DNA from: JAHIKV01 sp965195225 | GTDB lineage: Bacteria > Planctomycetota > Planctomycetia > Pirellulales > Thermoguttaceae | Assembly (NCBI GenBank): GCA_965195225.1 | Contig: CBDAFL010000189.1 | Location: forward strand, 1 to 25,289 | Reading direction: 5' to 3' | DNA: 25,289 nt | Shown here: piece by piece, positions 1 through 7,050 of the stretch | How the letters are laid out: the number at the start of each line of letters is the position of its first letter | Numbering within the stretch: position 1 is the stretch's first letter | Made by a program: the position numbers and the translations under genes | Notes under the pieces: model-generated | Seen by the model: only the letters and a program-made list of their open reading frames with translations | Databases searched by the model: none | Told to the model about the DNA's origin: nothing

Positions 1-35
1 TGAACAACCTCATTCAGCCAACTATGATTAGATAA

Positions 36-78
36 ACCGTGGTGGGGCTGCGCTTCGCTTGACCCACCCTACTTTCCT
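36..78. repeat. Dispersed-repeat-like segment at window edge
   Basis: A GTGGGG block and a CCCACC block flank a CTGCGCTTCGCTTGA core, giving a short imperfect hairpin. It resembles a class of intergenic repeat I associate with planctomycete genomes. No gene is supported between the window start and the aspartate kinase stop at 180. Confidence 0.4.
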
Positions 79-80
79 GT

Positions 81-162
81 GGGTGGCACGTCCCTGAGCG
101 TAGCGAAGGGCGTGGTACACGACCAAACCACGCCCTTCGCTACGCTCAGGGACGTGCCACCC
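81..162. repeat. Perfect 36-bp inverted repeat downstream of aspartate kinase
   Basis: The arms 81-116 and 127-162 are exact reverse complements, separated by a 10-base loop. The outer ends read GGGTGGCACG and CGTGCCACCC. It lies 17 bases past the aspartate kinase stop, so its transcript could fold into a strong hairpin that ends or stabilises the operon mRNA. No T-tract follows on the minus strand. It looks like a mobile palindromic repeat co-opted at a gene end rather than a classic intrinsic terminator. Confidence 0.85.
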
Positions 163-179
163 AAATTCGACACAGGCCC

Positions 180-1556
180 TTATCGCGATGTCTCGAAGAA
201 CTCGTGGTGAAGGGCTTTGATGGCTTTTTCCCCGTCCGAATCGCGGACGATGAAATATGACGCGGCCTCCGACGCGCCGGTCGAGATCATTTCGACGTTG
301 ACGCCCGCCCGTGAAATGGAGGAGAAAATCCTGGCCGCCACGCCCTTTCGATTCAGGAGCCCGTCTCCAACCACCGCGATCAGCATGATGTCTTCCTCCA
401 AATCGAGCCGGCTCATTACGCCCACGTCGAGATCGCGCAGGGCGTCGTAGCTTTCGCGGGCGTCCTTTTTGTCCAACAAGAGGTTGATGCAGGTCTGGGC
501 GGTGATTATCGCATGAATGTTGACTCCCTTGTCCGAAAGTCGGCGTCCGATCCGGCCGATTACACCCGGCCTGTATCCGACACCGGGACCATGAATCCTG
601 AGTACGGCGATTGCGTCGTCGGCCGTGACGCTTTTCACCACGTCCTCGTTTTCGCATCCTTCCGAGCAGATTTCCGTTCCCGATCCGTTGGGATCGAGCA
701 GGCTTTTTATGCGGACGGCGATCTTCATTCCGTCCAATGGTTCGAGCGTCCGCGGATGGAGTATCTTGGCGCCGAAGTAGGAAAGCTCGGCGGCTTCGTA
801 GTAGGAAAGCCGGTCGATTTTCCTCGCCTGGGGAATTGTTTTCGGATCGGCGGTCATGAATCCGTCCACGTCCTTCCAGATTTCCAACTCGTCGGCCCCG
901 ACCGCATGGGCCACGACCGCCGCGCTGTAGTCCGATCCGTTTCGTCCGAACAAGGATATTCGGCCGCGATCCGTAACGCCGAAGAACCCCGTGATGACGG
1001 GCACTACACCGTCGCGCCGATAGACCGACACCTCCTGCCCAATGGATTTGCGACACGCCCTCAAGTCTGCGGTGGCGTTTTCCAAGTTATCGTCGGTCAG
1101 CAGCCCTATGGCGTCGGCGTCAAAGTGGCGGGCCTCGATGCCGCCGGCTCCCAGCGCGGCCGCAACCAGCCTCGCCGCCAACCGCTCGCCGAAACTGAGG
1201 ACGAGATTTCGGACGGCGACGGTCGCCTCTCCCGTCAAGGTGATTCCAGTCAGAATTCGCTCGACTTTGTCGATTTCTTCGTTCAACGCGCGGGCCGCTT
1301 CCGACCGCGAGCTGTCGTCGGCGACGGTTTGTTCGAGAAGCCTCAGATGGATGTCCCGGCAGCAAGCGACGGTCCGCCCGACGGTGTTCTTGGCCCGGTG
1401 AACGTCGGCGAGTCCTTGCAGCAGTATATCGGTGACTCCGGCGACGGCCGAAACCACGACGCAAGGAAGGTTGTTTTCCGAGCGGATCAGGTTGACGACG
1501 CGGTTCAATCCGTCCGCGTCTTTAAGGCAACCCCCGCCGAATTTCATTACTTTCAT
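180..1556 (-). CDS. Aspartate kinase
   Basis: The 458-residue product phosphorylates L-aspartate to aspartyl-4-phosphate, the first step towards lysine, threonine and methionine. Its kinase domain spans about residues 1-290 and has an LFGRNGSDYSAA block, an EIWKDVDGFMTADP block and the signature ELSYFGAKILHPRT. Two ACT-like regulatory segments follow, at about 310-375 and 390-455, consistent with end-product feedback. The N-terminal motif reads KFGGGCLKD where most family members have KFGGTS. The ATG is preceded by GGGAG with 7-base spacing. It lies 24 bases after the UPF0280 gene and is the last gene of the operon. Because aspartate semialdehyde is the substrate of the sulfide-dependent homocysteine pathway, this copy is probably dedicated to methionine supply. 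That dedication is inference; the enzyme call is firm. Confidence 0.93.
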   Translation of the reverse strand: MKVMKFGGGCLKDADGLNRVVNLIRSENNLPCVVVSAVAGVTDILLQGLADVHRAKNTVGRTVACCRDIHLRLLEQTVADDSSRSEAARALNEEIDKVERILTGITLTGEATVAVRNLVLSFGERLAARLVAAALGAGGIEARHFDADAIGLLTDDNLENATADLRACRKSIGQEVSVYRRDGVVPVITGFFGVTDRGRISLFGRNGSDYSAAVVAHAVGADELEIWKDVDGFMTADPKTIPQARKIDRLSYYEAAELSYFGAKILHPRTLEPLDGMKIAVRIKSLLDPNGSGTEICSEGCENEDVVKSVTADDAIAVLRIHGPGVGYRPGVIGRIGRRLSDKGVNIHAIITAQTCINLLLDKKDARESYDALRDLDVGVMSRLDLEEDIMLIAVVGDGLLNRKGVAARIFSSISRAGVNVEMISTGASEAASYFIVRDSDGEKAIKALHHEFFETSR

Positions 1557-1580
1557 GCTGTTTCTCCCTTGTTTTCTCGA

Positions 1581-2291
1581 TCAAGCACTGATTTTATCGA
1601 CGTCCACGTGGACGTTTACAATTTCCGGCAAGTCTCCGCATGTACCCAGCATGTCGTCCATGACCACAAGCAGACCGTCCATCCCCTCGATGAACAGCCG
1701 TTGCATCGATTCCCGAACGTGGTCGGCGTCCGGCGTTTGTATGGAATTGCCCAAGGCCGTGGCCACCGCGTCGGCCAGACACACATTCTCGGCGACGACC
1801 ACGGCGGCGTCGGCCCGTCCGAAGCTCAGCGAGTGTCCGACAGTCCCGGACGAAGTGCAAACGCCGAAAATACCCGGCCTGGGCGGGAGCCGAAAGCCGA
1901 TGTCCCTGATTTTCGCCGGGCCGGTAAAAATACCGACCGTCAACGGTCGAGAGATGAGCATGGCCACGTCTCCACCGTTGTCCACCACGGCGTGAGTTGC
2001 GCCGGCGTCCCTCATTGCCCTCAGCGCGAACTCGGCCACGGCCCCCGCCACCGCGGCCATTGGACCGACGCCTGCCTTGGCTCCCGCCTCTGACATCCGC
2101 CGGACAATCGCCGGGGCGTCCTCCCGCGCCGGGTGCGGATCGGTCGCAGTCAGAAAATCAGGATCGGTCTCGATATATTCCTCGATCAGCCGTCGTTGAC
2201 GGCGGATTTCGGATTCGGCTGGCGGTATAAATTGCTCATCCGCCAACACGGTCGCTATCGTCTCTTCGATTCTGACGACGTGTCTTTTCAT
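1581..2291 (-). CDS. UPF0280 / COG2122 family protein (ApbE-like fold), homocysteine biosynthesis accessory
   Basis: The 236-residue protein reads as a UPF0280 member. It opens with MKRHVVRIEET, carries an AGAKAGVGPMAAVAGAVAE stretch at about 80-100, then THAVVDNGGDVAM, and later FGVCTSSGTVGHSLSFG. The family is related to the flavin-handling ApbE superfamily. As I recall, COG2122 has been linked genetically to homocysteine synthesis in Methanosarcina, especially when sulfide is scarce; its chemistry is unknown to me. A longer reading to 2363 exists, but the start at 2291 has GGGGAGG 6 bases upstream and its ATGA overlaps the stop of the preceding gene. That overlap is strong evidence for translational coupling. 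No signal peptide is seen, so it should be cytoplasmic. Confidence 0.88.
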   Translation of the reverse strand: MKRHVVRIEETIATVLADEQFIPPAESEIRRQRRLIEEYIETDPDFLTATDPHPAREDAPAIVRRMSEAGAKAGVGPMAAVAGAVAEFALRAMRDAGATHAVVDNGGDVAMLISRPLTVGIFTGPAKIRDIGFRLPPRPGIFGVCTSSGTVGHSLSFGRADAAVVVAENVCLADAVATALGNSIQTPDADHVRESMQRLFIEGMDGLLVVMDDMLGTCGDLPEIVNVHVDVDKISA

Positions 2292-3649
2292 TTTTTGCCT
2301 CCCCGCGGCGCCTGGATGGCCTGCGTCGGACAAGCGTCGCGGCAGCGTCCGCAGGGACGGCACGCTTCGACGTCAACTCGGATTTTCCAATCGGCGTCGT
2401 GCTGAAACACGCCGCGCGGGCAAAGCGAAAGACACAAGCCGCATTGGACGCACTTCGCCTCGTCCCAAACGACCGTTTCCGACGCCGGCACGGCCGAAAG
2501 CGTAGGTTCCGCATCGTCGTCCGCCGCCGTCGTTAACTTCAGCGGCCCAACCGCGGCCGTCCGCGAGAGCGGCTCGACAGGCGTGGAAAGCTCGAACTCG
2601 CCGCGCCCGATCCATTCCTTCAATGTTTCGGCGACCACTTTCGCGGCGTAAAAACTCGACAGCGGAGAAGTCGGAACGCTTTGGCCGTTCAACGAAATGG
2701 CGCCCGACTTGAGGTCGGCGTAGCTTACCGTCCCCAGGACGGGTCGAGCGCGCGAGGCAACGCCGTAGTCGCGCACTTCGGTGGTGATGTCGGCGTCGGC
2801 CACTCCCGCGCTCTCGGCGATTTGCTCGTTGAGTATTGGGATCGGCACGCCGAGTCCGACGTATAGCGTACTCCCGTAACCGGGGAAGCTCGCGGCGCGA
2901 AGGAACTCGGCCGACATCTTTTTGAGGTCCCCTTGGACCATTAACGTGCCGAGCCGGTTTTGCGGATCGTGTTGCGTCCCGGCGGCGGTGATGAATCCCT
3001 GGGCGCCGCCGAGAAATATCCGCGTTCCGATTCCGATAGTCGCCAAGCGGGGGTCGTTCGACAACGGCGACAGTTCGCCCGCGCCGGAGTAAGTCGCGTT
3101 GCCAAATCGGGGCAGCAGCTTGCCCATGTAGGTGCTCAACGTCTGCTCGGTCGAGTTGGTCGCCGCCGTATAGCGTTGATAACCGTTCCGCGGATTGCTC
3201 AGCAGGGCCGTGTTCAGATCGGCCAGCGTAAAGCGGCCGAGAATCTTCTTTCGCGGATAACAGTCCGTGCCGTAGGCGACCGCTCGGAGGGCCACGGACT
3301 TTCCCCTCAGCAGATCCTCGATCACGTGTGCTCCGCCGTAATGGATTCCGCGTCGGCGGGAGCGTTGCGTGGCGCCCAAATAGGCATCGACGGCCGCCAC
3401 ACCCGCGTATGCCTCGACGTCGTTGAGCCAGGTGCGGGCCATTTTAATCGGCGGCTCCGCATGGCCGAAGTTCAGCCAAACGCCCGACGAGCACATGGCT
3501 CCGAAAGTGCCCGTCGTCACCACGTCCACTTCTTCGGCGGCGCGCCGAGGGCCTGCGTCCCGGACGATTTTCGTCATTTCGTCGGCGCGAACGACACGTG
3601 CCGTTCCATTTTTAATCTTCTTGTTTATTTCGGCGATGGTTTTTGACAT
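2288..3649 (-). CDS. Homocysteine biosynthesis protein (COG1900/DUF39) with C-terminal 2x[4Fe-4S] ferredoxin
   Basis: Residues 1 to about 370 match the COG1900 family, which makes homocysteine from aspartate semialdehyde and sulfide in methanogens and other anaerobes. The conserved TTGTFGAMCSSGVWLNFG block holds Cys53, and YGTDCYPRKK holds Cys130; these are candidate persulfide cysteines by analogy with the Methanosarcina protein. After a linker come two CxxCxxCxxxCP clusters at about 400-411 and 430-441, a bacterial ferredoxin fold for two [4Fe-4S] centres. No separate NIL domain is visible, whereas in methanogens the ferredoxin part sits on a separate NIL-ferredoxin protein. An ATG at 3655 also exists, but AAGGAG lies 1 base from it and 7 bases from the ATG at 3649, so 3649 is preferred (453 residues). 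It is the first gene of the operon. Confidence 0.9.
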   Translation of the reverse strand: MSKTIAEINKKIKNGTARVVRADEMTKIVRDAGPRRAAEEVDVVTTGTFGAMCSSGVWLNFGHAEPPIKMARTWLNDVEAYAGVAAVDAYLGATQRSRRRGIHYGGAHVIEDLLRGKSVALRAVAYGTDCYPRKKILGRFTLADLNTALLSNPRNGYQRYTAATNSTEQTLSTYMGKLLPRFGNATYSGAGELSPLSNDPRLATIGIGTRIFLGGAQGFITAAGTQHDPQNRLGTLMVQGDLKKMSAEFLRAASFPGYGSTLYVGLGVPIPILNEQIAESAGVADADITTEVRDYGVASRARPVLGTVSYADLKSGAISLNGQSVPTSPLSSFYAAKVVAETLKEWIGRGEFELSTPVEPLSRTAAVGPLKLTTAADDDAEPTLSAVPASETVVWDEAKCVQCGLCLSLCPRGVFQHDADWKIRVDVEACRPCGRCRDACPTQAIQAPRGGKK

Positions 3650-3656
3650 TTTCATT

Positions 3657-3662
3657 CTCCTT
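3657..3662 (-). promoter_or_regulatory. Ribosome binding site deciding the start of the homocysteine gene
   Basis: AAGGAG on the minus strand is 7 bases before the ATG at 3649 and only 1 base before the ATG at 3655. Normal spacing favours the inner start. The T6 tract of the upstream hairpin ends 2 bases before it. Confidence 0.75.
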
Positions 3663-3664
3663 GG

Positions 3665-3701
3665 AAAAAACCGTTCGCGGAAAACTGTTGTAGCGCGAAC
3701 G
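3665..3701 (-). terminator. Terminator-like hairpin in the leader of the homocysteine operon
   Basis: On the minus strand CGTTCGCG (3701-3694) and CGCGAACG (3679-3672) form a perfect 8-bp GC-rich stem with a 14-base loop, followed by G and TTTTTT (3670-3665). This has the form of an intrinsic terminator. It sits immediately upstream of the Shine-Dalgarno sequence of the first gene, where an attenuator would be expected. An alternative partner exists upstream: TTCGCG on the minus strand at 3726-3721 can pair with CGCGAA of the 3' arm. Confidence 0.65.
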
Positions 3702-4308
3702 AGATCGGCGCCGTTTACGCCGCGAAAACGGGGCGGAAACCTTCAATTGCAAGTGAAAATACAAACAGCAAGTGGATAAAAGAGCTTTATCCCGGAGATT
3801 CCCGAATACACGTCCGTTGGGACGCGCATTCGGGCTTTACATCACCATGCAGCATGAAGAGCGCATAGTGCGAGAGACCATCATGCCACGAGAAGAAAGC
3901 ACGACGGCAAAGCCGAACCGACACGTTGGGCGGGTATGATTCTTCATTGAATCAGCTAGGTTCCCAAACAGGACAACTTCCTCAACCACCTATTATTGAA
4001 TATATCGTGGCATTGTCGGCCCGTCAACAGAAAAAAAGGGGCGAACGGTTCCCGTCGGTTCCCGTGAACAAGCTAGTAGGAGGCGTATCCAGCCGCCGAC
4101 GCTACCCCATCCATTGGATTAGATAAGGGCCTACCGATCGCGTCTGATTCCAACGCACAATGCTTGCTTAAATCGCGTATATATGGTAAAAAGAGAAGTG
4201 TATTTGTCGGTGGCCGTTTGCGGGCAATTCGCCCCATCCACGTCGCCGATAAGTGCAGAGAAATTCCATTTTTCGGTCAAACGTCATATTGCCAAAGGAG
4301 ACAGCGAT

Positions 4309-5694
4309 ATGAGACGGTTTTCGGTATTGTTCAGCATCGCGGCTGCGCTCGTCTGCGCCGCAGTTACCGTTCAGGCCCAAAACGTCGTGGTCCAGTTGTA
4401 TCCGGAATTTGACCTGATCGGCGATCAGATCGAGGTCGTCCAGGGGTATTACCGGCCGGGTGAAGACCCTGAGCAGATGATGCGAGTTTCCTTCGGCATC
4501 TATGACACCGGTGCATCGGTGGTCACGCTGAACTGGATAGATCAGTTATTCTATGGGGAACAAGGGGTTCCGATCAAAGTGTCGGGCGGCGCCGTCGCGG
4601 ATGGAGTGGACGGTCAGGTGATCGGCGACGTCTCTCAACCGGGAATCATCGTATCCGACGGCCTCCATGCGCTAAACATAGATATCAACAACTTTGACGT
4701 GTCCCTCAGTTGGGACTACCAGGGCACGGGTGATGGCCCCTATGCAGCCGTGGTGCCCGGCGTCCAGATGTTTGTCGGAACCTACGAAGGCAGCGCTTCA
4801 CTGCCGACGATCTCGGGCACACCGATGCATTACTCCCAGAACCATGCTGGCGACGGCGCCGCCTACATCGATAAACAAGGCTACGTGTTCGACCTCTACG
4901 AATGGTTCCCCAATCTCATTTCGGAACCGATGCCGTATTACATGGCCGATCTGGAGTACGTTGATTCGGGCACGAAGCTGCTAACGCCCACTGACCCGAA
5001 CGTGACCGGTCCCATCCGTATCCCGCTGACAATGCTTGGCGAGGACAATTACGCCAATCCCGGCAACGAGATCACCTACACCGCAAATCCGTTCGTGAAC
5101 GTCGGCTTGACGATGGAGACCGATGGGTCGCCGCTAAGCGTCGCGGAGAAGAGCTTCCTCTTCGACACCGGGGCGATGGTTTCGGTCATTTCCACGAAGA
5201 CGGCCATTGCGTTGGAACTTGACCCCAATTCGGGACCGCACGAAATCGACATCGCCGGCGCCGCCGGGGCAAGCATGACGGTCTACGGACACAACCTTTC
5301 TTTGCTGGAGTTGCCTTACGACAATTTGGATGGAACAACCGGATTGCTTCAGTTCGAGAACGTGCCGGTCTTTGTTCTCGATGTCGGCGAGGGCATCGAC
5401 GGAATCCTCGGCATGAATCTGTTCAACATGGCCAAAGAGATGCTCTACGATCCGAGCGATCCGGACGGGGCCTCGCTGCAATTGACCTTCGATCTCTCCG
5501 GACGGGACACACTGTCGTACCCGGACCTCACTGGCGGCGACAACTATGCGCTGTTCTCCAAACTCTTCTTGTGTCCCCTCGGCATCAGCATACCCGGCGT
5601 GGCCCCCGTTCCCGAGCCGGGGACATTCGTGTTGTTGGCGTTTGGCGCGTCGATCTTTCTGCTGCGGCGGATTGTCCGACGCCGGCCGGCTTGA
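4309..5694 (+). CDS. PEP-CTERM protein with two aspartic-protease (pepsin/retropepsin-like) motifs
   Basis: The 461-residue product has a signal peptide (MRRFSVLF..., hydrophobic core to about residue 20, likely cut after VQAQ). Two Asp-Thr-Gly active-site motifs follow: YDTGAS with Asp66 and FDTGAM with Asp286. Each is followed by a hydrophobic strand, as in aspartic proteases. GIDGILGMN at about 363-371 matches the hydrophobic-hydrophobic-Gly motif of the second lobe. The spacing of the two aspartates (220 residues) suggests a bilobed pepsin-type arrangement in one chain. The tail has VPEPGT, a hydrophobic helix and an Arg-rich end, the PEP-CTERM signal processed by exosortase. The ATG at 4309 has AAAGGAG 8 bases upstream, so an in-frame extension back to 4183 is rejected. 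Substrate is unknown and catalysis is inferred from motifs. Confidence 0.85.
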   Translation: MRRFSVLFSIAAALVCAAVTVQAQNVVVQLYPEFDLIGDQIEVVQGYYRPGEDPEQMMRVSFGIYDTGASVVTLNWIDQLFYGEQGVPIKVSGGAVADGVDGQVIGDVSQPGIIVSDGLHALNIDINNFDVSLSWDYQGTGDGPYAAVVPGVQMFVGTYEGSASLPTISGTPMHYSQNHAGDGAAYIDKQGYVFDLYEWFPNLISEPMPYYMADLEYVDSGTKLLTPTDPNVTGPIRIPLTMLGEDNYANPGNEITYTANPFVNVGLTMETDGSPLSVAEKSFLFDTGAMVSVISTKTAIALELDPNSGPHEIDIAGAAGASMTVYGHNLSLLELPYDNLDGTTGLLQFENVPVFVLDVGEGIDGILGMNLFNMAKEMLYDPSDPDGASLQLTFDLSGRDTLSYPDLTGGDNYALFSKLFLCPLGISIPGVAPVPEPGTFVLLAFGASIFLLRRIVRRRPA

Positions 5695-5717
5695 CGGCGG
5701 GACGTACATCTACGAGT

Positions 5718-5784
5718 GTGTAGCGGGCGGGCTTGCCCGCCGTGTTTTCGCACAATACACGGCGGGCAAGCCCGCCCGCTACAC
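5718..5784. repeat. 28-bp perfect inverted repeat
   Basis: The arms 5718-5745 and 5757-5784 are exact reverse complements around an 11-base loop. The core is GCGGGCGGGCTTGCCCGC, itself partly palindromic. It lies 23 bases after the stop of the protease-like gene and could form its transcript end, though no T-tract follows. It is of the GC-rich dispersed palindrome type seen elsewhere in the window. Confidence 0.85.
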
Positions 5785-5842
5785 GTTCCATTGGGTGCCC
5801 AACCGCCGTCCTTGAATTCCCGTCCGCCGCGCTGTACGATCA

Positions 5843-5871
5843 TTGGGGTGGCAGTTGAACTGCCACCCCAA
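5843..5871. repeat. 29-bp palindrome, copy 1
   Basis: TTGGGGTGGCAGTT and AACTGCCACCCCAA are perfect complements around a single G. A second copy with one changed base lies at 16529-16557 on the same strand, so this is a dispersed repeat family. Here it sits 52 bases before the isomerase start. Confidence 0.85.
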
Positions 5872-5922
5872 CATGTGGCATCGGTCCGTTCCATCCCCCC
5901 TTCTATTCCATGGAGTATCCCC

Positions 5923-6810
5923 ATGAACATCACCAGACGCGGGTTTCTCGCGACCGGGGCCACGGCGGCCGCCGGATCGGCGCTGCTGCAAAACGTCTCC
6001 GCGGCCGACAAGCCGAAGGCCAAGCCGGAGGCAGTGCTGAAACTGTCCAGCCAACTGAACATCATTCCCGGCCGCGACCTGCAAGAGAAACTCGCCAACA
6101 TGGAGAAATGGGGGTTCGACGCCGTCGAAGTTTTCAGCGACGCCGTCGGAAATGAAAAGGAGTACTTAGACGCGCTGAAAAACACCAAGCTGCAAGTCAG
6201 CGCCATCTGCTGGGGGTCGCACAAAGGCGATCTGGTCTCCGACGTGGTGTCGAAACGGGCCGTCGGCGTCGAGGCGCTGCGCGGTGCCCTGACCTCCGCC
6301 GGCGAACTGGGCGCGGTCGGCGTCATCTTCGTGCCCGCCTTCAACGGCCAGACAAAACTCGGCAACCGGGAAATCCGCAAGGTTCTGGTCGATACGCTGC
6401 CGGCGTTGGGCGAACACGCCGAAAAGCACAATACCCTCGTGCTGATGGAGCCGTTGAACCGCAAGGAGGCGTTCTTTCTCCGTCAGGTGGCCGACGCCGC
6501 CTCGATCGCCCGCGACTGCAAGAGTCCGGGCATCGCGGTGTTGGGCGATTTCTACCACATGTATATCGAGGAGCCGAGCGATCTGGGGGCGTTCATCTCC
6601 GGCGGCCCGCTGGTCCGCCACGTCCACCTCGCCTCGCGGACATGAGTATTGCCCGGCCAGGACGAGCGGCAGTTCGTCGACGGATTCCGGGGTCTGAAAT
6701 GGATCGGCTACCGCGACTATTGCAGCTTCGAGTGCGGAGTGCGCGGCGACCGCGAGACGGAAATCCCCAAGTCGCTGGCGTTTCTACGCGAGCAGTGGTC
6801 GCAGGCATAG
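5923..6810 (+). pseudogene. Tat-exported TIM-barrel sugar isomerase/epimerase (hydroxypyruvate isomerase-like), interrupted by in-frame TGA
   Basis: The reading frame encodes 295 residues but carries TGA at codon 241 (6643-6645). It then continues in the same frame to TAG at 6808 with a normal family C-terminus (VLPGQDERQF, then GLKWIGYRDYCSFECGV). The start ATG has GGAG 7 bases upstream. The N-terminus TRRGFLATG followed by a small-residue hydrophobic stretch is a twin-arginine signal. The rest resembles AP-endonuclease-2-type TIM barrels; MEPLN (Glu176) and GDFYH (Asp209, His212) look like metal ligands. The last expected ligand, Glu270 of SFECG, falls after the stop, so the truncated 240-residue product should be inactive. 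A CGA-to-TGA change would explain it. The alternatives are an assembly error or readthrough. Confidence 0.8.
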
Positions 6811-6834
6811 CGGTCCATTGAAAACAGTTATTTA

Positions 6835-6858
6835 GCCCCGGGTGAATACACCCGGGGC
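6835..6858. repeat. Hairpin repeat after the isomerase gene
   Basis: GCCCCGGGTG and CACCCGGGGC form a perfect 10-bp stem with an AATA loop, 25 bases past the TAG of the interrupted isomerase gene. It could stabilise or end the transcript, but no T run follows. The rest of 6811-7050 shows no gene. Confidence 0.75.
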
Positions 6859-7050
6859 ACGGTCTGGAGCGTCCAACCACCGCTGCCCGCCGTGTATTCA
6901 CTTCTCTCCAGCCCGAGCAAGTGTGTCTTTGGCCCAAGTTCGGCGGGGGTTTGACTGACCTATTGGTGGCTGTTAAGATAGGGCTTATTCTTGCTCTTTG
7001 CGGGGAATATCTCCTTTCAACATTGCAGCCAGTTTTGGGAAGATTCACCT

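Larger units (their letters stand above)
3650..4308. other. Long divergent intergenic region with several stem-loops
   Basis: This 659-base stretch separates the minus-strand homocysteine operon from the plus-strand protease-like gene. No convincing gene lies in it. It contains at least five inverted repeats: 3672-3701 (terminator-like), 3774-3792 (GGATAAA with TTTATCC), 3801-3834 (CCCGAAT with ATTCGGG plus inner CGTCC with GGACG), 3852-3886 (GCATGA with TCATGC, inner CGCA with TGCG) and 3937-3954 (TGATTC with GAATCA). The first three fit a structured 5' leader of about 185 bases for the operon. I recognise no known riboswitch class and no convincing -35/-10 pair. From about 3960 to 4290 I see nothing definite. 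Confidence 0.6.

Noticed and set aside
513..2093. 526-codon plus-strand open frame
   Set aside because: It lies opposite aspartate kinase and the UPF0280 gene, which have clear family motifs; the translated product looks random.
3650..3900. Known riboswitch (SAM, SAH, cobalamin, T-box, glycine) before the homocysteine operon
   Set aside because: None of the conserved cores I know was found on either strand; only generic stem-loops and the terminator-like hairpin are supported.
6643..6645. TGA read as selenocysteine or as a reassigned codon
   Set aside because: Family members have no Cys/Sec at this position as far as I recall, no selenocysteine element was seen, and TGA is a normal stop for other genes here.
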